Notes under the pieces: generated by a model
Database searches by the model: none
What the model saw: the letters and a program-made list of their open reading frames with translations, nothing else
Told to the model about the DNA's origin: nothing
In this document: positions 1 through 6,440 of the stretch, one piece after another
How positions within the stretch are numbered: position 1 is the first letter of the stretch
Layout: each line of letters starts with the position of its first letter
Made by a program: the position numbers and the translations under genes
From: Nostoc cf. edaphicum LEGE 07299
Lineage (GTDB): Bacteria > Cyanobacteriota > Cyanobacteriia > Cyanobacteriales > Nostocaceae
Assembly: GCF_015207245.1 (NCBI RefSeq)
Contig: NZ_JADEXF010000219.1
Location: forward strand, 1-6,440
DNA: 6,440 bases
Direction: 5' to 3'

Positions 1-195
1 GCTGAAGTTGCTGTGGCAACATTTCAAGCTTTCCAGGAGGATTTACTGGGGTACTTGAAAAAATGCAGTTCGGGTAAAGAGTTGATTGAAAAAGGTTTTG
101 AGTCAGATGTTGAACTGTCCGCCGCCTACAACGTAAGTGATTGCGTGCCTTTTTTTACTGATAATGCGTATGTAAATTATACGGCACAGGCTTAA
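1..195 (+). CDS. C-terminal end of a ComB-like (2-phosphosulfolactate phosphatase family) protein, partial
   Basis: The reading frame is open from base 1 to a TAA at 193-195, so this is the last 64 codons of a gene that starts outside the window; the GTG at 13 is internal, not a credible start. The visible tail has a helical segment (FQAFQEDLLGYLKKC) followed by SSGKELIEKGFESDVELSAA and then a VSDCVPFF stretch. That arrangement (S-G-x-x-L-I-x-x-G-F-x-x-D-V, then a short strand ending in VP) is how I remember the C-terminus of ComB-type 2-phosphosulfolactate phosphatases. These are Mg-dependent enzymes of sulfolactate/coenzyme M-type metabolism that occur widely in cyanobacteria, where their role is unclear. 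The catalytic part is not in the window, so the function is inferred from the tail only. It converges on the minus-strand gene that ends 24 bases downstream. No terminator hairpin is seen between them. Confidence 0.5.
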   Translation, partial: AEVAVATFQAFQEDLLGYLKKCSSGKELIEKGFESDVELSAAYNVSDCVPFFTDNAYVNYTAQA

Positions 196-219
196 TCAAA
201 CTCAAAAATTACGCATTAG

Positions 220-750
220 TTAAACGTCGCACTGATTGGTTTGGCAATATTTAGCATTATCTATAAACTCTTGCAACTTATTCAAGGGAATTATCTGCAA
301 TGATGATCCACCCTGCACTTCAGCAGTGATGTAAGCAAACTTTTGTCCACGATAAAATTGGTCACGTCCAACTTTGCTGATATATCGGGACTTCTGGAAG
401 TCATTGGCAATATTAGAATTATAAATATTTTGTAACAATTTCACTGCATTGGCATTTTTTGTGGTGAATTTGAGGCGTTTATCACCACTAACCGTTATGC
501 CTTCTTTAGTTACTGTCCCATTTTGAGAAGTGACATCAGCATAAAAGTATAAATTTCCCTTTGTACCATCGTAGCCGTGGGCTTCGCTGTTGTATCTCAG
601 AGTTGGTAATAGAGGTCTGGTCTTTGCCCACTTAACAACGGTGTTGATGTTTTGCTCTGGAAGCGCATTTGCAGGAGTGACAGCCAAAATAACTGCGATC
701 GCAGACAGTGTAGCATTGAATAAATAGTTAAATTTACAACTTTTGCTCAT
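220..750 (-). CDS. Exported small protein of unknown function (signal peptide)
   Basis: A 176-residue protein on the minus strand. The first 29 residues form a classic Sec signal peptide: lysines at 3 and 6, a hydrophobic core at about 10-24, and an A27-N28-A29 signal-peptidase I motif. The mature protein would be about 147 residues, periplasmic or secreted. It is rich in Lys, Asn, Gln, Tyr and short beta-type segments (GNLYFYADVT, KFAYITAEV), with no membrane segment after the signal. Two cysteines near the end (C169, C174) could form a disulfide outside the cytoplasm. I recognise no domain or catalytic motif. The ATG at 750-748 is supported by a purine-rich AGGGA (complement of 758-762) seven bases upstream and by the signal peptide starting directly there. 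A HIP1 octamer lies inside it at 695-702. It is divergent from apcE, across 537 bases. Nothing in the protein links it to phycobilisomes. The gene call is strong; the function is unknown. Confidence 0.8.
   Translation of the reverse strand: MSKSCKFNYLFNATLSAIAVILAVTPANALPEQNINTVVKWAKTRPLLPTLRYNSEAHGYDGTKGNLYFYADVTSQNGTVTKEGITVSGDKRLKFTTKNANAVKLLQNIYNSNIANDFQKSRYISKVGRDQFYRGQKFAYITAEVQGGSSLQIIPLNKLQEFIDNAKYCQTNQCDV
695..702. repeat. HIP1 octamer GCGATCGC
   Basis: Exact copy of the highly iterated palindrome typical of many cyanobacterial genomes, located within the signal-peptide region of the exported-protein gene. It supports the taxonomic assignment and has no gene-specific meaning. Confidence 0.85.
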
Positions 751-883
751 AGTATTTTCCCTATATAGAATGCTGATAGCTAAAGCTTAATTCAAAGAGA
801 TTGAGGAATTATTTCCCGTCGGCGTTATTTATGAATATTTAACTATCAGTAGCAAAAACAACTTAACATCGACTAATGGCTAC

Positions 884-959
884 TGTCCACTGAGATTGCT
901 AAAGGCAATTTGGTTGCAACTAAAATTTTGTATAAGTTGTAATAATCGTAGAGTGGACA
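884..959. repeat. Spaced inverted repeat TGTCCACT / AGTGGACA
   Basis: TGTCCACT at 884-891 and its exact reverse complement AGTGGACA at 952-959 are separated by 60 bases. Flanking bases extend the similarity imperfectly (GGC two to three bases outside on the left, GCC on the right). It could be a pair of half-sites for a looping regulator or the base of a large stem. An 8-bp match over this length can also arise by chance. Confidence 0.4.
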
Positions 960-1021
960 CTGCCACAAACATCACAATAGGGGTTTTCGGCATCAGTAGA
1001 CCATGCTTACCCTATTAGTTA

Positions 1022-1038
1022 GTTACAAAACTTAGATT
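1022..1038 (+). promoter_or_regulatory. HLR1-like (RpaB) element, imperfect
   Basis: GTTACAAA at 1022-1029 is a perfect half-site for the HLR1 motif (two KTTACAWW repeats separated by two bases) bound by the response regulator RpaB, which controls photosynthesis and phycobilisome genes in response to light. The second half, CTTAGATT at 1031-1038, matches 6 of 8 positions but the spacing is one base rather than two. The position about 260 bases upstream of apcE is plausible only if the transcript has a long leader. Confidence 0.25.
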
Positions 1039-1052
1039 TTGTCTCAGCCAAA

Positions 1053-1070
1053 TAAGAGTATCTACTCTTA
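1053..1070. repeat. Perfect 8-bp dyad, TAAGAGTA-TC-TACTCTTA
   Basis: An uninterrupted inverted repeat with an 8-bp arm and two central bases, in the non-coding region upstream of apcE. The two-base centre is too small for an RNA hairpin loop unless the inner pair opens, so its geometry suits a dimeric DNA-binding protein at least as well. I do not recognise it as the site of a named regulator. Confidence 0.55.
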
Positions 1071-1124
1071 AGACTGGATGATCTAAGCTACAGGTTCTAC
1101 ACACTTCTTAATAAACCCGCCTTG

Positions 1125-1141
1125 AGAACGCAAAACGTTCT
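1125..1141 (+). repeat. Hairpin AGAACG-CAAAA-CGTTCT in apcE upstream region
   Basis: Perfect 6-bp stem (1125-1130 with 1136-1141) and a five-base CAAAA loop. It is nested inside a further AACCC (1114-1118) / GGGTT (1158-1162) pairing, so a two-level stem is possible if this part is transcribed. It is not followed by a T-run, so it is not a typical terminator. Confidence 0.5.
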
Positions 1142-1210
1142 AATCTAAAAGCTAACTGGGTTAATTTACTGGCAGTTTTGCAGGCAATACTCTCAAGCTC
1201 ATAAAGCATA

Positions 1211-1226
1211 GACACAGCAATGTGTC
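1211..1226 (+). repeat. Hairpin GACACA-GCAA-TGTGTC in apcE leader
   Basis: Perfect 6-bp stem closed by GCAA, a GNRA-type tetraloop that stabilises RNA hairpins. It lies 61 bases before the apcE start codon, so it is probably in the 5' untranslated region. No U-tract follows it. A role in mRNA stability or as a protein-binding element is inference. Confidence 0.55.
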
Positions 1227-1251
1227 AAGCCTCAAAACAATCCAGACTTAA

Positions 1252-4680
<3,429 letters not shown>

Positions 4681-4979
4681 CCTTTCGTAATACCGCTCTC
4701 AGATTGCAGTTAAAACAGTAAATTCTGAAAAGCAATATTACAAAGTATTAAGAACAGTCATAAATGCTCAACAGAATGCCGGAAAATGTTTTGCGGAAGG
4801 TAGCTGAGTTTGAAAGCTTGTGTACTTATGTTGACTCAAGCAAACTTGTAATTTTTTAACCGTAGCAGTTGTGAAACTGTTGTGTCTAAAAAGACGAGAA
4901 AACAAACTCAGTAAACCAAACTCAAAATCGCACCAGTTTAATCAAATCCTGGTTTCATTCGTATTGGAGGAATCCATTA
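4681..4979 (+). promoter_or_regulatory. apcA upstream region / leader
   Basis: About 300 bases without a gene, between the heptamer palindrome and apcA. In related cyanobacteria apcABC is transcribed from its own strong promoter as well as by read-through from apcE, and this region is the expected place. TTGACT at 4831-4836 is a good -35-like hexamer, but only weak AT-rich sequence (TTTTAA, 4854-4859) sits at the right distance for a -10. ATTACAAA at 4737-4744 resembles half of an HLR1/RpaB site. GTCT-AAAA-AGAC (4884-4895) can form a small hairpin. CAAACTCA occurs twice (4903-4910, 4917-4924). The strong ribosome-binding site GGAGGA (4966-4971) is eight bases before the apcA ATG. Confidence 0.5.
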
Positions 4980-5468
4980 ATGAGTATTGTCACGAAAGCT
5001 ATCGTGAATGCTGATGCAGAAGCCCGCTACCTCAGCCCTGGTGAGTTAGATCGGATCAAGTCCTTTGTTGCAAGTGGCGAGCGCCGTGTGCGGATTGCTC
5101 AAGTTTTGTCAGAAAATCGCGAACGGCTCGTTAAGCAAGCTGGCGATCAACTATTCCAAAAGCGTCCTGATGTTGTGTCTCCTGGTGGAAACGCTTACGG
5201 TCAAGAATTGACTGCTACTTGTCTGCGTGACCTAGATTACTACCTCCGCCTCGTTACCTACGGTATCGTTGCTGGTGATGTAACCCCCATCGAAGAAATT
5301 GGTGTTATCGGTGTCCGTGAAATGTACAAGTCCTTAGGAACTCCTATCGATGGTGTTGCTGAAGGTATCCGTGGAATGAAGAATGGAGCTGCAACATTGC
5401 TCTCTGGTGATGACGCTAGTGAAGCTGGTGGCTACTTCGACTACCTAGTTGGCGCCCTTCTAGGATAG
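4980..5468 (+). CDS. apcA: Allophycocyanin alpha subunit
   Basis: A 162-residue globin-like phycobiliprotein that pairs with ApcB to form the alpha/beta monomers of the phycobilisome core. The bilin-attachment cysteine is C81 in the hallmark [13 protein letters not shown] segment; D84 and R83 of the same helix are the usual chromophore contacts. The N-terminus [20 protein letters not shown] and the VSPGGNAYG and [12 protein letters not shown] motifs are diagnostic of ApcA rather than ApcB, ApcD or phycocyanin. The start is unambiguous, with GGAGGA eight bases upstream. The family length is usually 161; this protein ends GALLG and is one residue longer. The stretch at about 40-55 and the end (about 128-162) are the least typical parts. 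The stop at 5466-5468 directly abuts a hairpin in the 65-base spacer to apcB, with which it should be cotranscribed. Confidence 0.98.
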   Translation: MSIVTKAIVNADAEARYLSPGELDRIKSFVASGERRVRIAQVLSENRERLVKQAGDQLFQKRPDVVSPGGNAYGQELTATCLRDLDYYLRLVTYGIVAGDVTPIEEIGVIGVREMYKSLGTPIDGVAEGIRGMKNGAATLLSGDDASEAGGYFDYLVGALLG

Positions 5469-5509
5469 GGTAAAGCTGTTTACCTACTGAAACAGAAGTA
5501 TTGCAATAC
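5469..5509 (+). repeat. Two palindromic elements in the apcA-apcB spacer
   Basis: GGTAAA-GCTG-TTTACC (5469-5484) is a perfect 6-bp hairpin starting on the base after the apcA stop codon. GTATTGCAATAC (5498-5509) is a perfect 12-bp palindrome about a dozen bases later. Between them, CTG-AAA-CAG is a small third inverted repeat. There is no T-run, so these are not intrinsic terminators. In the apcAB mRNA they would sit just before the apcB ribosome-binding site (AAGGA, 5520-5524). Confidence 0.6.
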
Positions 5510-5533
5510 GGTTGGAAATAAGGAATTAACAAC

Positions 5534-6022
5534 ATGGCTCAAGACGCAATTACCGCTGTCATTAACTCCGCAGACGTTCAAGGCAAATACCTTGACTCTT
5601 CTGCTTTAGAAAAGCTAAAAGGCTACTTCGCTACTGGCGAACTACGGGTACGTGCTGCTAGCACCATCAGCGCTAACGCTGCTGCGATCGTCAAAGAAGC
5701 TGTAGCAAAATCTTTGCTATACTCTGATATCACCCGTCCCGGCGGCAATATGTACACCACCCGCCGCTATGCTGCTTGCATTCGTGATTTGGACTATTAC
5801 CTTCGCTATGCCACCTACGCTATGTTGGCTGGCGATCCTTCCATACTAGATGAGCGTGTGCTCAATGGCTTGAAAGAAACCTATAACTCATTAGGTGTTC
5901 CCGTCGGTGCTACCGTACAAGCTATCCAAGCAATCAAAGAAGTAACCGCCAGTTTGGTAGGTTCTGATGCTGGTAAGGAAATGGGCGTTTACTTAGACTA
6001 TATCTCCTCTGGCTTAAGCTAA
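5534..6022 (+). CDS. apcB: Allophycocyanin beta subunit
   Basis: A 162-residue phycobiliprotein, the partner of ApcA in the core trimers. The bilin-binding cysteine is C82 in the [21 protein letters not shown] region. N72 in [11 protein letters not shown] is the conserved asparagine that is gamma-N-methylated in beta subunits (by CpcM in other species; that gene is not in this window). The sequence is close to the family consensus over its whole length, including the ending [10 protein letters not shown]. The ATG at 5534 is preceded by AAGGA (5520-5524), nine bases upstream. It lies 65 bases after apcA and 222 bases before apcC, the usual apcABC arrangement. ApcF, the beta-like variant, is excluded by the overall match to the standard beta subunit. 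Confidence 0.98.
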   Translation: MAQDAITAVINSADVQGKYLDSSALEKLKGYFATGELRVRAASTISANAAAIVKEAVAKSLLYSDITRPGGNMYTTRRYAACIRDLDYYLRYATYAMLAGDPSILDERVLNGLKETYNSLGVPVGATVQAIQAIKEVTASLVGSDAGKEMGVYLDYISSGLS

Positions 6023-6244
6023 GAACTAGTTTGCGCTTAAGAATTTAGGTGCGGCTTTATTAAGGTCTGGAAATCAGCCGTGAGTGCTAGAACGTTATAT
6101 TGCTTATCTTGGTAAATTATCAGTGATGAGTGTTGGTGGTCTAGTATTGATGTTTGATTTCCAGCCTTTGAATGATTAAAAGATTTGCACTCAAGATTTT
6201 GAGATAAAAAAGTTTTCACAAGGTATACAGGAGATTTTCAAAAT
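6023..6244 (+). other. apcB-apcC intergenic region with long inverted repeat
   Basis: 222 bases without a gene; a minus-strand ORF here has no ribosome-binding site or family resemblance. The main feature is an inverted repeat: CTGGAAATCA (6067-6076) is exactly complementary to TGATTTCCAG (6155-6164). It extends by AAGG (6062-6065) with CCTT (6165-6168) around a bulged T, giving 14 pairs closing a 78-base loop. A second pairing, CGGCT (6052-6056) with AGCCG (6076-6080), straddles the left arm. In Calothrix and Anabaena, abundant apcAB mRNA and scarcer apcABC mRNA are reported, and this spacer is where 3' ends would form. The region ends with AGGAG (6229-6233), the apcC ribosome-binding site. 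Confidence 0.55.
6062..6168 (+). repeat. Inverted repeat, 10 + 4 bp with one bulge, apcB-apcC spacer
   Basis: The arms are 6062-6076 (AAGG, bulged T6066, CTGGAAATCA) and 6155-6168 (TGATTTCCAG, CCTT). The ten-base inner part is perfect. The interior of 78 bases has no strong structure that I can see by eye. It is a candidate mRNA-stabilising or attenuating structure between the highly expressed apcAB and the less abundant apcC. Confidence 0.6.
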
Positions 6245-6440
6245 ATGTCCCGTTTGTTTAAAATTACTGCTCTAGTTCCCAGCCAAACCCGAATTCGGAC
6301 CCAACGCGAACTGCAAAATACTTACTTTACTAAGCTAGTTCCTTATGAAAACTGGTTCCGCGAACAGCAACGTATTCAAAAAGCAGGTGGCACAATTATC
6401 AAAGTAGAACTGGCAACTGGTAAGCAAGGCGCTAATACTA
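6245..6440 (+). CDS. apcC: Small core linker ApcC (LC 7.8), 3' end cut by window
   Basis: The first 65 codons of the allophycocyanin-associated core linker, cut by the window edge; the family is about 67-68 residues, so only two or three codons and the stop are missing. ApcC sits in the central hole of core trimers, stabilises them and tunes their absorption. The CpcD/ApcC-type fold is evident from MSRLFKITALVPSQTRIRTQ, then RELQNTYFTKLVPYENWFRE, QQRIQKAGG and IKVELATGKQG. The second residue is Ser and position 10 is Leu; many homologues have Ala and Cys there, which are harmless-looking differences. AGGAG at 6229-6233 lies 11 bases before the ATG. The gene is downstream of apcB across a structured 222-base spacer and is expected to be cotranscribed at lower level. 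Confidence 0.97.
   Translation, partial: MSRLFKITALVPSQTRIRTQRELQNTYFTKLVPYENWFREQQRIQKAGGTIIKVELATGKQGANT

Noticed and set aside
996..1010. Possible NtcA site GTA...TAC upstream of apcE
   Set aside because: The spacing is nine bases, whereas the NtcA consensus needs eight, and no well-placed -10 follows.
1125..1141. Possible LexA box (AGAAC...GTTCT)
   Set aside because: The half-site spacing is longer than that of the cyanobacterial LexA consensus I know, and apcE is not an SOS-type gene.
6037..6219. 60-residue minus-strand ORF in the apcB-apcC spacer
   Set aside because: It has no recognisable protein features and covers the inverted repeat of the spacer, so chance is the simpler explanation.

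Overview
The window is cyanobacterial and is dominated by the allophycocyanin core operon of the phycobilisome, in the order apcE-apcA-apcB-apcC, all on the + strand. The proteins are immediately recognisable: a core-membrane linker (ApcE/LCM) with a phycobiliprotein-like head and four linker repeats, the alpha and beta allophycocyanin subunits with their bilin cysteines, and the small core linker ApcC, which is cut by the right edge. Four linker repeats in ApcE are known from pentacylindrical cores such as those of Anabaena/Nostoc and Mastigocladus. Together with HIP1 octamers (GCGATCGC) and a TAGGGA-type heptamer repeat after apcE, this points to a filamentous, heterocyst-forming (Nostocales-type) cyanobacterium. 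The species cannot be named from this sequence.

Layout. 1-195 is the 3' end of a + strand gene that resembles the C-terminus of ComB-type 2-phosphosulfolactate phosphatases. 220-750 (- strand) is a small exported protein of unknown function, convergent with the first gene and divergent from apcE. 751-1287 is a 537-base non-coding region holding the apcE promoter/leader and several compact inverted repeats. 1288-4593 is apcE. 4590-4680 is an imperfect palindrome of heptamer repeats that begins exactly at the apcE stop codon. 4681-4979 is the apcA leader. 4980-5468 is apcA, 5534-6022 apcB and 6245-6440 apcC (partial). The apcA-apcB and apcB-apcC spacers both contain inverted repeats that could shape mRNA processing and subunit stoichiometry.

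How the genes work together: ApcA and ApcB form the alpha/beta monomers that stack as trimers in the core cylinders. ApcC caps trimers. ApcE threads through the core by its REP domains, sets the number of cylinders, contributes a terminal emitter through Cys194, and couples the core to the thylakoid photosystems. The head retains the bilin cysteine, so this is the ordinary apc operon and not a far-red (ApcE2-type) cluster.

No wholly new system is visible. The most interesting points are the apparently shortened ApcE C-terminus coinciding with the heptamer palindrome, the structured spacers between apcA, apcB and apcC, and the palindromes in the apcE leader. Comparisons with other species' proteins are from memory of the families, not from a search.
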